Origin: Dendrolimus kikuchii | Lineage: Eukaryota > Arthropoda > Insecta > Lepidoptera > Lasiocampidae | Length of the DNA stretch: 64,000 nucleotides | Assembly (NCBI GenBank): GCA_019925095.2 | Contig: CM034388.1 | Coordinates: 2,529,501-2,593,500 of the forward strand | Reading direction: 5' to 3' | Shown: positions 13,001 through 28,000 of the stretch, in pieces | Numbering within the stretch: position 1 is the first letter of the stretch | Layout: every line of letters begins with the position of its first letter | The notes under the pieces: model-generated | What the model was told of the DNA's origin: nothing | Database searches by the model: none | Seen by the model: only the letters and a program-made list of their open reading frames with translations | Translations under genes and position numbers: made by a program

Positions 13001-16000
13001 AGTTTTACAATCTACACAGATCTTGAGTTTTTAGAGGCTTATTCAGATCTACACTGGTCGATTGTCATTCATAGTATTGTTTTACCAACAAACATTTCTG
13101 TTTCTATTTCCGATATATACTTTACCTGAATCAAGCAGCGATGGAGTGGGACTGACGTCCTTCTTAGTCGTCTTGATCCTTGTGGCTAGGCGTGCGTGAT
13201 AAAGCAATTTACATATTTCATGTTAACAAGACATGTGTAAAATATTAAAATTGTGCAATTATCAGTCTCTTAACCATACTGTGGCTGACGATATTAAAGA
13301 AATGCATCCACTAAGCGACTTATGTCTCTGCGCACTTTGTGCGATGATATCTCCTTGATCCACATCGTCCATTTATGATGCAGGTCTCCAAGGAGCGATA
13401 TTTGATAAGTTTCAGTTCTGATGGCCTCCTTCTCTGTAGCCCCCTCCCATTTTCCTTATTCGACGGCCTCTGTGGTTGAGCGGGTTAGGCCTTAATCAGC
13501 TTACCTTACTGCAACGCAGAGGCTCCGGTTTCGATTCCTGGTATGGTAAATATCGGAAAGAGACCAACACAACACAAAGAGACACAAAGAGATCGTGATA
13601 GATTAGAAGCATTCGAAATGTAGTGTTGGAGACGCATAAAGAGAATAAGTTGGAAAGAAAAGAAGACGAATGAAGAAGTACTGGATATGGTAAAGGAGAA
13701 ACGCACAATTTTAAAAACTCTGGAGGAAAGAAGGGGAAGATGTTTGGCCATTTGATACGACACGACACCTTCTTATGCACGTTAATCGAAGGCAAAGTGG
13801 AAGCAAGGAGAGGGAAGGGAAGACCAAGGCGAGCATTCATGGATCAAATAAAAGAAAAAGTGGGTGTCGTGGTCTTACATAGAAGTAAAACAACTGGCCC
13901 ATAATAGAGAAGATTGGAGGAGGCTCCACCGACAAGAGCATAGCTCTTAAATGATAGATAGATAGATAGAAATGTCGGAAACGAATTTCCTCCATTATTT
14001 GCTGTGGTCTGGCTGTCTGGGATCGGTCCATAGAAGTCCGTTGTATATTACCCGTAACACAAGCTTAACTTGCTTAATTCGGGGCATACAATATGTGTGT
14101 TTGTCTGTCGATTATTATATTATTACTCCGAGATAAAAAGGATGCACACCTTGCACACTTTGCAATATGTCCTTCATTCATACATACATAGCTTCACGCC
14201 AGTTCCCTTGCGGGGTAGGCACGAACAACAGAGCGCCATTCAGGCTTATTCTTACACACCTCACTTGCTTCTTTGACATTCATAGCTCTTGTCATGACTT
14301 CTGCATTGTATATCTGTTTAGTCATTCTTTCCAAATGCCCGAACCACCGGAGCATTCTTTCCTTACCTTCACCCCAACACTCTCTTTCAGACCAACTCTC
14401 TCACTTACTTCGGTATGAGGAACGCGGTCCGCGAGCGTCACTTCGCAGATCTTGCGCAGTGCTCGCATCTCGACCGCGTTTACTCTACTTTCATGCTCTC
14501 TCTTCCATACCCCATTCTCTAGTATATAATAAATACAAACATTTACAAAATAAAACGAATAAATCTATTATCACATCAAATATCACTTGTATCGTGTCTC
14601 AAGTTGCGCTCTGAGAGTTGGTGCTCTTCTGAAAATATCCTTAATTTCGTTCTAGACCCATTTAGATTATGCTGGAGTGAAGATGGTATGGGCATGTTGT
14701 GAGAAGAGACGAAAATCATGTTATAAAAAGACAAACTGTAAGAAGAAAGAGACTTTAAATACCAATTGGATTATGTGTAGGATGACATAACTTGTTGTGT
14801 GACCAGTGGCGTAGCTTGCCTTAGACGGGCCCTGTATCAAAATGTGTTGGGGGGCCCAAAGGAAAAGGGTAGTGTTTTTTTCTTTTTTTTTATTGCAGGA
14901 GTTCAGCAGGCAGGCAAACGGCTCACTGGATGGAAAGCGGTTACCATCACCTATGGACATTTGCAACACCAAAGGTGCTACAAATGCGCTGCTGCCCTCT
15001 TAAGGGAGACTGGGACCTGGTCACTAATGCCGGAACACAACACAAGGTTGTTATGGCGGCATATTCTAGACCAGGGGTGGTAGCCATCCAGTCGGACAAA
15101 TGCCCTACCACCAGGCTGTGGGTTGTTAAGTCGCCTCTTACGACAGGCCGCCCGGCCGCAGGAAATTGTATTCTTTCTCCGTTCCTGCACGGATAAAAGT
15201 GTTTTTATAAAAGAAACAAATAAACGCTTGAATTGAATTAAAATAATTATATATTAATAAAACTACGTTTTAACGGTTTTAAGCGCGGTAATGTTATTTG
15301 ATTTTGAGCTCTTTCTGCGTACAACGGAACACAAACCAACTTGACTGATAATTACTTTTATTTTTCCTTCCACCCATTTTAATATTATATAAAATTATTA
15401 GAGCTAGGCATGTTTGCTGAAGAGTTTCTTGCGCCGCTTCTTCTCTTCAAGCCATAACATGTTGCGAAGCGGTAGTAAATTAGATTAGGCTCCCATAGAT
15501 TAAATAATAACCATAAACAAAATTAAAATTAATAAGTTGGCGGTAGGCGAAATAAAACTTTAACAATACTCGTTGACACTTGACATCTTTGTCTTCCGTG
15601 ATCACGGCCACTGAAAAGTGGCCGAAACGTCGGTAAAACCAAAATCAAATAAAATTACCGCGCTTAAAACCGTTAAAACGTAGTTTTATTATGTATACAA
15701 GTCGCGAAAACTTAAGAAAATATAATTATATATTAATTATTATTTATACTTAAAGCTTCTACGAGCTAAGTTAGACAAACAATTCAAATCAAAGATACAC
15801 TTTTCTCGCCTTTTATTCAACAAACTTATTTATCAAACTAGCTTCCGCCCGCGACTTCATCCACGTGGAATAGTTAAAAAAACCCTCCCGATTTTAAAAC
15901 ATTCTTCATTGGTGCTCCGCTCCTATTGGTCTTAGCGTGATGATATATAGCCTAAATGTTTTATTATGATGATACCGGCTATATCAATACTTAATTAGGT

Positions 16001-19000
16001 GCATAACTTGTATAAAGAATGCATGATGAAAGAATGACTAAACAGATATACAATGCAAAAGTGGACGGATGCAGAAGTCGTGGAAGGCCACGACACACCT
16101 TCCATGATCAAATTGATCGTGTACTAGCGGAGGGTGATGTCAGGAGCCTTAAGAACAGACGAGCGTGCATGACAAGAGTTATGAATGTCAAAGAAGCAAG
16201 TGAGGTGTGTAAGAATGGGCCTAAATGGCGCTCTGTTTTTCGTGCCTACCCCGCAAGGGAACTGGCGTGAAGTTATGTATGTATGTATAAGTTGTATAAT
16301 AAGCTGTTTAAGTAATTAAAGTTTCTCTTTAATTTTTCGGGATCAAAAGCATCCTATATGTTGACCATACAAAATTTCATTTAAATCAGTCCAGTCGTTT
16401 CGGAAATTAGCCGGTACAAACAGACAGACCTGACTCAGTTTTTAGCATTTTTTTTTCATTGTACAGAAATTTGACTTCTACAATTTTATTATCTTATATA
16501 TAAAATTCTCGTGTCACAATGTTCGTTCCCATACTCCTCCAAAAGGGCTTGACCGATTCTTATTAAATTTTTTATGCATATTCAGTAAGTCTGAGAATCG
16601 GCTACTATCTATTTTTCAAACCCCTAAGTGATAAGGGGTGTCCACCCCAATGTTTTTTATTTTTTTTATTTTTTTAGTATACAGCATTAAAAAAAACATA
16701 CAACCCTAAATTTTCACCCCTCTAAGATCAAACCCTATTTTTTATTTGTTAATTATAAACTTTAATTTTTTGGCAAGATTTTTAATCTTTGACTTAGAAT
16801 AGAAAAAAATTATATTACTCTTAGATTCACAATTAGAACCGGTAGGTGGCGCTGAGATCGGGTTCTAGAATCCTCCTAATCACCTGGAGCGATTTTGGTC
16901 ATTTAGTTTTTGTGTGTTTGAGTGGGTACCCGGATGGTTTAGATTCGCAATTAGAACCGGTAGGTGGCTCTGGGATCGGATTCTAGAATTTTATTTTTTA
17001 AAGGCAGGACAACGTCTGCCGGGGCCGCTAGTATGTATAATATAGATTATCCATAGCTGAAGACGATTTCAGCTTTTTCTACATTTTCTGCCTCTTTAGA
17101 CAATAATGACAAGTCTGATGGCAGTTCTGTTGGCCCAGCAGTTATTCTCAAAAATGTTATTAATCCATAAAAGCTTGTAGATAACATTTTAGGAAGTTTT
17201 GCTTACACATTTCCGGGGCCCCTGTGGCCCCGTATCATTGACACGGCTGATGCGGCGGTAGCTACGCCCCTGTGTGTGACAAAGAGCATGTGCCAGAATA
17301 AGGTAGTATACTTCTATAGGAGGAGAAGATATGACTACAAATGATTGGGAAAAGGTTAAAGAAAGAGAAAAAAGAGAGAGAGACAGCACTCACCAGCCTT
17401 CGGCGCGTCGTACACCTCGCTCGGCTCGGGTATTTGGAACCTCTCGATGAGCAGATCCAAGAGCTCCCCGGGCGAGCAGAACGAACGGTATGTGGTCAGG
17501 AAAGTGCGCATCAGGTTCAAGTCCGCGTATATGTGGAACGTGAGACGCTCGACCAATTTTAACAGGGTCCCACCCTGAAAATAGAGTTAATTTTGACTTC
17601 ATCATGTTTTTAGAAGAAGAAAAAAATCACCGGTTTGTTGGACGGAAGACTCTTTAGGTCAAATCAAATATGGTACTTATAATTTCATTTTAACTGATCT
17701 GTTATATTGAAACAAAATCAAATGTTATAGTGGCAACTTGAAAAGTCACATTTTTCAGCAATTAGTCATATTTTGTACAACCATTTTCCCGCCAAAAACT
17801 TTGTTGGATCCTCACGATTTATACTAATGTGGGTAGTTTTGTAAGTGCCGCTGGCTGTGATTAATATATAAATTAGTATATAAGAAATAATGTAAAAAAT
17901 AAAAAGATAAAAAACCTAAAAACAAAAATGTAGCATAAAATAGATAGATAGTAATAAGGCAAAAGTGAATAATAGTATTTATACTAATGTGGGTAGTTTT
18001 GTAAGCGCCGCTGGCTTTCGGTCTCGCCGCCATTGCGTGGTGCCGAACCAGTCTCCAACGCACGCGAAGTCAGTTCGGACGTTCCCTTTTCTCCGTGCAA
18101 GTGAACGTTTCACATCCCATTCTTGATGATCCTATTAAACTTTAGACACAAGCCGTGCTTGCTCTTGGTGTGAGTGTGCCCCATAACTTAAACCTAAGTG
18201 CCATCCGTGCACTTCAGGAGCTGACTAGCTGCTCCATTGGAGGTGGATTCCGAGGTTAGTAGTGCTTATTACCCCCATTGGTTTTTGTGAAGGATTTGGC
18301 ATACTTCTCACTCTCAAATATATCCTATACAGAAGCTGTGTGATAAGGATCCGTGATCCAGCATTGCACAAACTTCGTTTCTCTTTTAACTGACTATTTA
18401 GAAGAGATAGCCATCTCGTTTGTGACGCACACTCTTTCTTGTCAAAGTTTTCATTTATGGCACACAAAAGTCACTATCTATGATGCCACAAGACTTGCGG
18501 GAACATTAAGTCAATCGAACAAAATCTTGTAATCATTGAAAAAGTGTATAACTATATATTCATTTCAAATAAGCCGTCTAATTTTTTTTAAAACTCTTAA
18601 TCGTATCTCGTCGTCTATAACGAACACTTGTTCTCGTGTGTTACGCATTGCACTTCTCGTCTATGACGCATACTCATTCCCATGTGTTACGTACACTTAT
18701 ACCCATGTGTTACGTACACTTATTCCCATGTGTTACGTGCATGTATACCCATGTGTTACGTACACTTATACCCATCTGTTACGTACACTTATACCCATGT
18801 GTTACGTACACTTATTCCCATGTGTTACGTATACTTATTCCCTGGTGTTACCACACACTTATTCTCAGTTGTTACACACACTTATTCCCATTTGTTTCGC
18901 AGGCTCTATGCTGCCAACACGCATACATATTATCATGCTCACCCTCACTAATGTCACTTGCCCTAACACCTCTGGCTCCTGTTTGTTTGATCGTCTAGGA

Positions 19001-22000
19001 CGATACTTTTAGTTAAAATCGCGAATCGCGAACCTATTGAGCGACTGCGGAGGTAGTTTCAGGGTATGAAGTTTTTCGAAGTCTGCAACCTCTAAATCGT
19101 TCCCGTGTGTTACGCTCACTCATTCTCATCTTCGACGCACTAGTTCCCGTGCGTGACGCACAGTGCTGCAGACACGTGCACATATGAACATTCTCACCTT
19201 GATGAGCGGCACCGACGAGTTGCCCTGATGCCTCTGGCTGGTGTTGTGGTCCTCCAGCACGATGTTGTCCGGCGAATCGGGGACCGCGAACCTGTAGAGC
19301 GACTCCGGGGGCAATTTCAGAGGATGCCGTCTCTCCAGGTCCAGTAGTATGCTAGGAAGAGAAGAACACTGTATCGTTGCTTAGATTTAGGTATTTATTA
19401 AATTATTATCACTAATAATATTTAATAAAACTACGTTTTAACGGTTTTAAGCGCGTTAATTTTATTTGATTTTGGTTTTTCCGACGTTTCGGCCACTTTT
19501 CAGAAAAAACTGAAACTGAAAAGTGGCCGAAACGTCGGAAAAACCAAAATGAAATAAAATCACCGCGCTTAAAACCGTTAAAACGTAGTTTTATTATGTA
19601 TACAAGTCGCGAAAACTTAAGAAAATATTATGTGAACCAGTACGGTCTGGAAATCGCAAATAAAATTCGGCGGTGTGAGTGCCCAAAAACAAAACATGCG
19701 CGTTTGACTGAAAAGTGGCCGAAACGTCGGAAAAACAAAAATCAAATAAAATTACCGCGCTCAAAACCGTTAAAACGTAGTTTTATTATGTATACAAGTC
19801 GCGAAAACTTAAGAAAATATTACTAATAATATTGTTTTATTTTTATTTTTTATTGCATGAGTTCAGCAGACAGGCAGACGGCCCACCTGATGGTAAGTGG
19901 TTACCGTCGTCTATGGACATTTGCAACACCAAACGTGCTTCAAATGCGCTATTGCTCTCTTAAAGGATACTGAAACCTGGCCACTAATGCCGGAACACAG
20001 CTCAATGTTGTTATGGCGGCATACTCTAGACCAGGGATGGTAGCCATCCAGACGGGAAAATAACCTACCACCTGGCGGGTTGTTTTGTCGCCTTTTACGA
20101 CAGGCCGCCCCAAAGCAGGAAATTGTATTCTTTCTCCGTTCCTGCACGGATTAAAGCGTACTAGTCCTCACCTGTCCAGGATCCTGTCGAGCATCGGCTT
20201 CGTGTTCAACATGACGAGGTCGCACATCCAGTTGCGCTTCTCGCTGCACGACCCGCACGCCAGCACCACGACCGGGCCCTCGCGCGGGCACAGCTCCAGC
20301 AGGTGGCGGCCCTCTGCGGAAGCCGCGGGACCGAACTTAGCAAAGGACAATGCATGTGTGTGTGTGCAGTTCACACTCAGTAGAAGTGGAACGAAGTGCG
20401 ACAAGGGGTGGGAGGGATTCTAAATTTCGTGACGTCACATATCAAGGTTCTGTTGTCAAAGACTGTATCGAGGGCTTTATAACATGATAGGCATAATACA
20501 TCGCGAATTCAGACTATTCTTAATTCTTTATTCTTATACTGTGTGTCGGGAATTGATTCGTTTTAGTACATAGTACATGTATAACACAAGCCTAGTGTCG
20601 CCCCCTAGCAACAACTCATGGCAACAGTCCAGCTGAGGTAAAGGCCCCTAGGGGGCTCCCTCGAGCAAGTTGCCGCCCGGAAATACGAACCGTACCTTCA
20701 GCGTCAGCCCTGTCCAACAACTCCATTTTTCTGGTGTGAAGCTTCTCCTTCAGCTTGAACTGTTGAACTCCCCCAGAGCCGCCCCCACCGGCCACGCTGT
20801 TCACGCCCACCTGTAACCATTCATCTATTTAGACGGCCTCTGTGGTGTGGGCACAGCCTTTGCCGGCCTACCTCACTGCGACGCAGAGGCTCCGGACTCA
20901 GTTCCTGGGGCCCAATTCCGCTATTCCTTTTTTAAAGTAACAAAGTATTTTATTGTTGGTTTTATTTAAATTTATTTGTTAATTAAATATTACACAAGCA
21001 GAATTAGTTTTATTAATTATTATAACTATGTGTTTAAAGACCACAGGCCATAAAAATTCCCCGGACTTTTGGAGGGCTTGCATGAGGCCATGGGGAGGCC
21101 AGCGCGTAGAGGCCCCTTGACAAATTTAATCTAAATGTGGCGTGACATTGACCGGCGATTATCCCTGTCTACCCAAATAATGATACACCCAAGGACAAGC
21201 CTCGGCCAGTGTAGGATTATTGTGGGAAATGAGAACAAAAAGTACCGGGCTATTGGGGTGAACTGCTAGTGGTACTAAGGGGTCTGGGAATATAGGGACT
21301 GTGGCGGCTGCCTGTCGCAATGTTCGGGGAATATGGAAAAATGGGCAGACGGTGACTCGCCACTCCCTGCATGTGCCCCAAGAAATGCCATAGAAGACAG
21401 GTGCAACATGGGTGCGAGTGGCTAAGGGGTGTAGAGAGGTGGGCTGCAGGTTCACCGAAGCTACTTCTGACGTGATGGCATCTATCACTTCCACTCCTGG
21501 AGCTTGAGTCTTAGCTCTAGCGATCTCCACTCCGTGCCGGCTGGCGACGGCAAGCACGGAGGTAGGAGCCTTGTCTTGGTCCCAGGAGTCAGGTACGAGG
21601 TGTCGCTACTCACCTAAGGCTTCGCCACAAAGCCCCCCTGCGGGTATTATTATTACTACTATTTAACAAAATTGGGTCGTTTTGGTCTAACGCCAAAAGT
21701 AAAGTTTGCACTGAAAATCAGCATTGTGTCGGATACAATTCCGGCACAGCAATATGCCGAGTGTAAACCTTGTTTGCTGAAATGTGTAAGAAATGTAATG
21801 ACGTCGCTATTTCTTCAAATAATTTGTTTCTTTCTTTCCTATGTCACTACCGTCTTAATCGTAGCACTGCCTCTTTTAGGAATGACGTTAATTCCAATGG
21901 CGCGCTTGTGGCACGCCACTCTCATCTTTACAAATATTTATAAGTGAAAACCGGTGAAATAAATGCAATTTTTTTTTTTTTGGTAACTTCAGTATTTATT

Positions 22001-25000
22001 TCGGTTAACGCCCGTTATTATTGGTGGTGCTGCCAACTTCTATTTCTACTAATATTCCGCCGCGACTTAATCGAGAAGATATTTTGGATTTAGTAGAATA
22101 CGAATTCTTGACATTATAATTAATTATAATTATAATAATAATAATAATAATCGGCAGACAAACACACACATTGTATATCCCCAAATTAAGCAAGTTACGC
22201 TTGTGTTATGAGTAATATACAACGGACTACTCTGGGGCCGGTCCCAGACACCCAGACCATAGTAAATAACGGAGAAAATACGTTTCCGAGATTTACTATA
22301 CCAGGAATCGAACCCGGAACCTCTGCGTTGCAGTGAGGTACGCCGGCAAAGGCTTAGTCCGCTCAACCACAGAGGCCGACATTGTCGCAATGGAATGCGT
22401 ACTTCGAATATCTTCACAACGCCAAGATTTCAAATAGCAGAATTGGGCCCCCGGCATGGTAAATTTCATATAACGACATAACACAAGCGTAATTTGATTA
22501 GAACGTCGAAATCGTGGAAGGTCACGACACACCTCCCGTAATTAAATTGATCATGTACTAGCAGAAGGTGATGTCAGGAGCCTTAAGAACAGACGAGCGT
22601 GCATGACAAGAGATTCATATCAAAGAAGCAAGTGAGGTGTGTAAGAATAAGCCTAAATGGCGCTCTATTGTTCGTGCCTACCCCGCAAGAGACTGGCGTG
22701 AAGTTATGTATGTATGTATGTAATTTGATTAGCCTGAGGATATACAATGTGCGTCCACAAGTATAATTATATAATTAAAAAATGTAGTTTCAAACTATCA
22801 AAAACATTGCCAGGTAAAAAGAACTTGTATTTAAACTACTCAACAGTACTTTTCCAAAGCAATTCTTGTTGAAAGTATTCTTTAACTGTACTAATTAGAA
22901 ATTGTACAGATTTCTCCCTTTCATAGTTGGAAAGTTACAGAAAGGTCATAATTGTTACTGCAAATATTTCCTATGTAGTATATACATATTAATATATCCT
23001 TTCATAACCGCGCTTAAAACCGTTAAAACGTAGTTTTATTATGTATACAAGTCGCGAAAACTTAAGAAAATATTCTCTATCCTTTCATACCAAAATTGAT
23101 GACTGATGACTGTCAAGCGAGAGACTTACATTTGAATGCGAAGAAAACAAAGGTTATGGTGTTTGAAAGAGAAGAAACCAGAACGAATGCAAGGATAATG
23201 GTCGATGATGTTATGCTGGAGCAAGTGAGTGAGTTTGTATATCTTGGATGTGCTTTTAGCAGGGATGGAAGGTACACCACTGATATAGAAAGAAGAGTGA
23301 ATTTGGGGAATAGTGTGAATGGAGCGTTAGGTAAACTTCTAGGCGCTGAGAACCTCAGCCAGAAGGCCCAGCTTGCCGTACACAAAGCGGTGCTGGTACC
23401 TACGCTCACGTATGGAAGCGAGAGTTGGGTATGGAAGAGAGAGCATGAAAGTAGAGTGAACGCGGTCGAGATGCGAGCACTGCGCAAAATCTGCGGAGTG
23501 ACGCTTGCGGACCGCGTTCGTAATACCGAAAAAGAAAGAGAGTTGGTCTGAAAGAGAGTGTCGGGGTGAAGGTAAGGAAAGGAATGCTCCGGTGGTTCGG
23601 GTATGTGGAAAGAATGCATGATGAAAGAATGACTAACAGATATACAATGCAAAAGTGGATGGATGCAGAAGCCTTGGAAGGCCACGACACACCTTCCATG
23701 ATCAAATTGATCGTGTACTAGCGGAGGGTGATGTCAGGAGCCTTAAGAACAGACGAGCGTGCATGACGAGAGTTATGAATGTCAAAGAAGCAAGTGAGGT
23801 GTGTAAGAATGGGCCTGAATGGCGCTCTGTTGTTCGTGCCTACCCCGCAAGGGAACTGGCGTGAAGTTATGTATGTATGTATACCAAAATTCCATTCGCA
23901 TTGATCCAATAATTTTTGAGAAAAACAACTGTCAATTACAAGACAGCTGTTTGCACATGGGTTCAATATTCTAATCATCATTAAGCATTATATTCACACG
24001 TTTATGAGATTGGACATTGGTGACGCCATCTAGCGATGTTGCGTAAATCAGAGATAACTTCACTTCATACGTCACATCGGCCGCCCACTCGCCAGAAGGT
24101 GGTGCCTAGACTTTTTGAATTTGAATACGTTACACTCGCTTACGCGTCGTCGTTGGTCGCTGCTGTATTAGTTGAGCAGGCGCACGTTAATAAATAATAA
24201 TATTTAAACCTTATCAAATAACTACTGTCTGGTGCTTAATAAATTGGCCGGCCGGCTTCCCCTTGTGTCTGGTGTCGTGGTGAACTCATTCATGGTGATT
24301 TGACAACGTACTGTGATAAGGTGAGTGGGCATATTTTCTTAGCCGCTCCAGTGGTTGTCGTATGAGTTATTGTCTTTTGGTTTATATCATACATACATAC
24401 ATAACTTCACGCCAGTTCCCTTGCGGGGTAGGCACGAACAACAGAGCGCCATTTAGGCTTACTCTTACACACCTCACTTGCTTCTTTCACATTCATAACC
24501 CTTGTCATGCATGCTCGTATGTTCTTAAGGCTCCTTGGTTTATATCACCGTATTTTAATTTTGGGCTGAACGTTGGTTCATCATAGCCCGCATACTACGT
24601 GTCAGGGCTATTTACACGCCTTAACAGACATTTTTGATGATACAGACAGATCGATCAACCAACCTTATCCGACAGCTCTAACAGCGACATCTATTATCGG
24701 TATTTACATCGTATCACGTTAATGTATTGACCATGGTCTTTAATTGCGCTAAATGTAGCAATAAATTATTCCATGTACGCGACGTAATAGATTCCATCCA
24801 AAGAAAATTGGGGGGCGTCCACCCTTCCACGACGCACCTCATTCCCAAGTCATGTAAGAGAGTTTCATCCGTGCAGGAACGGAGAAAGAGTACAATTTCC
24901 TGCGGCCGGGGGGCCTGTCGTAAGAGGCGACAAAACAACCCACAGCCAGGTGGTAGGGCATTTACCCGACTGGATGGCTACCACCCCTGGTCTAAAGTAT

Positions 25001-28000
25001 GTCGCCATAACAACCTTGAGTTGTGTTCCGGTATTAGTGACCAGGTTCCAGTCTCCCTTAAGAGAGCAGCAGCGCAATTGTAGCACCTTTTGCTTTTGCA
25101 AATGTCCATAGGCGATGGTAACCGCTTTCCATCAAGTGGGCCGTCTGCCTGTCTGCTGCACTCCTGCAATAAAAAAATATAAAAAAGTTAAGATCTTTTC
25201 AGTGTTGCTACTTTCTAAGGGCTAATGACGTCGTAAGCGTCTCCTACCACTCACCGAACTGGTGATCGGTTTGCACAGTAACAGGATCCCGTCGAACAAA
25301 TACGCCCGTCTCTCCGCTATCCTCTTGCCCGGTCCTATTTTCGACAAAGTGTCCTCTGAAATGAACAAAAGAGAAAAAGTTTTGCGAATTCACTCCTTAT
25401 TAACAATCGATTTTCATACAAGGGGCCATCCATAAGTCATGACACATTGTATGACAAGGGGGCGGGAGAGGGGGGTCCTAAATTTCGTGACGTCACATTT
25501 CAAAATCTGATATATTTCAAATTTTTAATAGACGAGATTTGAGTTTTTACAGGCAGAAGTTTTACGGGTTGCAGGTTATCATAGGTTTGCCCGATTTCGG
25601 TATTAGGGACACAAAAGAGGTGTTTTTTTTTATTTTTTATTAGAGGAGTTCAGTAGACACCCTCTTGATGGAAAGCGGTTACCATCGCCATCGAGACTGG
25701 AACCTGGTCACTAATGCCGGAACACAACTTTAGGTTGTTCTATCGAGATACTTTAGACCAGGGGTGGTAGCCATCCAGTCGGGCGAATGCCCTACCACCT
25801 GGCAAAATCTTCTGCCGATCTAATCTCTATAAATATTATAAACGCGAAAGTTTGTCAGAATGCATGGATGTATAATATAGCTTACAACACATCAGAATAA
25901 CACATAAGGCTATAATTTATAAAGATATAGTGTGAATTATCCAAAATATAACGACTTTCCATCGCCACGCGGGTGAAACCGCGGGCGCAGCTAGTTATAT
26001 ATAATGTGCACTTCGATTTACATCTTATTTTACTTATTTTTAGGATAAAAATCTTTGATTTACCTTAAACTGTGAGTTTTAGTTTATAACGTTTTATAAA
26101 AGAGGGGGGGGGGCTTCGAGAGATCTTATGTGAGGGTAATAGGGGGTGTAAATGGCCGCTTAGTGGCCAGATTCTATAGTCTCCCTTTGCAGAGCGGCAG
26201 CACATTGGTTTTGCACCATTGGCGTTGCAAATGTCCATAGGCGACGGTGACCGCTTTCCATCGGGTGCGCCGTCCACCTGTCCGCTGAACTCGGTGCAAT
26301 AGATAAATGAAATACACACCGTACCTCTTACGAACTCATTGCAGCACTGGCCAAACTCCCTGTTGTCCCAATGGTCGACTATCCTAGCGAGTTCGTTGCA
26401 CTTCTCAATGGCGAGCTGCCGCCTCGCTCGCGACGCCATCCTCAATGTCGCGTCCCTACATATGAAAATCCTATCAATACTACAAGACGAGACAGAACGC
26501 GAGGATGGATGTTAGTATACATGTTGCAGACTCATTACTTTGAAACCTGTTTTTCTTATGGAATAGAATTTAGAATGTGATTTTTATTTTTTATGTCTAA
26601 CTTTTTTTTTTTGTCGAGTGAAAATTATTGAGAGGAATACACGTATAAATATCCATTGTTATTTACTATGGTCTGGGTGTCTGGGATCGGCCCCAGCGTA
26701 GTCCGTTGTATATTACTCATAACACAAGCGTAACTTGCTTAATTTGGGGATATAATACAATGTGTGTTTGTCTGCCGATTATTATTATTATTATTTTTCG
26801 GAAAGGTAATTTTTTCTTAGCACTTTAGCTAGTTTGAACCACATCCACGGGCCTAAACCAAATGAATGTAGTGTGTAGTGAGGAAAATTTATGTTGACGG
26901 TATGTTATTATGAGGGGCAATTTCGTTTTCGTCTATCTGCAAGAATTTTCTGACTATTCTACATGTATACAAGATTGCAGCTTTTTGGAGAGTTATGTAG
27001 AGGGTTTCTTTGAGGTCTAGTAGTTTTAGACTATGGAGAAGATGGTTGGGAATAACGCCTGTTGTGGAGAGAACTATGGGTACTATGTATACTTTTTCAT
27101 GTCGCCAAATTCTGCTCACTTCATCTTCGAGTTCTGCGTACTTGCTTATTTTTTCAGTTATTGTTTTTTGTATGTTGTGTGTGTTAGGAACAGCAATGTC
27201 AATAAGGTAAGTGATTTTGTTAATTTTGTCCTGTAAAGTGATATCTGGTCTATTGTAGTGAATTGTCTTATCAGTGAGAAGGGCGCGGTCGTAGTAGAGC
27301 TTGTGTGTAGTATTTTCTAGAATGGTTTGTGGAGTATATTTGTAATATGGAGTGTTTGTGTCTTGTATGAGAATTATATTTAATAACACAAAAGGCAGGA
27401 TATTTCTTTATAAAATCACAATATCTCGCTTCAACGACCACAATAATACACTTTCACAGAAAAACTACTGAACAGATTTTGATGAAACTTCACATCAACA
27501 TAGCAGTATAGCATATGGGTCAAACACAAAAAAGTTTTACATGTCTACAGGAGAAGACTGCAAATGTTGGAACAATATATTTATAAGTTTTGATTCGCAA
27601 ACATAGATTGCTATATGAAAAGTTGTTTAATTTTTACATGTTTCTATAATTGAAATTGTAATTTAGATTGGATTATTTTTCAACATCTACCAAACTGAGG
27701 TATTCAATATCCGAACAGTCAACAGTAGGAGACATTTTGGTTTAAACGAAAGCAATAAAAAATAGTTTATTTGTAATAATATATATTATTAATATAATCT
27801 TATATAGTAAAAAAATACACAAACAAATAACGTACATATGGAATTTATGTAACTTGAACACTTTATCTTCAGTTTTTGTGTTTGACCCATATATTCATAT
27901 GTTGCCGGTATTTTTTATAAAACTTTAATTTGATTTTTAGATATAGTCCTCTTTTAGCACAATACGCTAGAACTATCTTTTATACATACATACATAACTT

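Noticed and set aside
18536..19012. Long plus-strand frame (158 codons) rich in [10 protein letters not shown]
   Set aside because: Produced by the 23-bp minisatellite, with parallel periodic peptides in all three frames.
27010..27236. Plus-strand frames with hydrophobic stretches
   Set aside because: Antisense shadows of the RLE-type LINE fragment.
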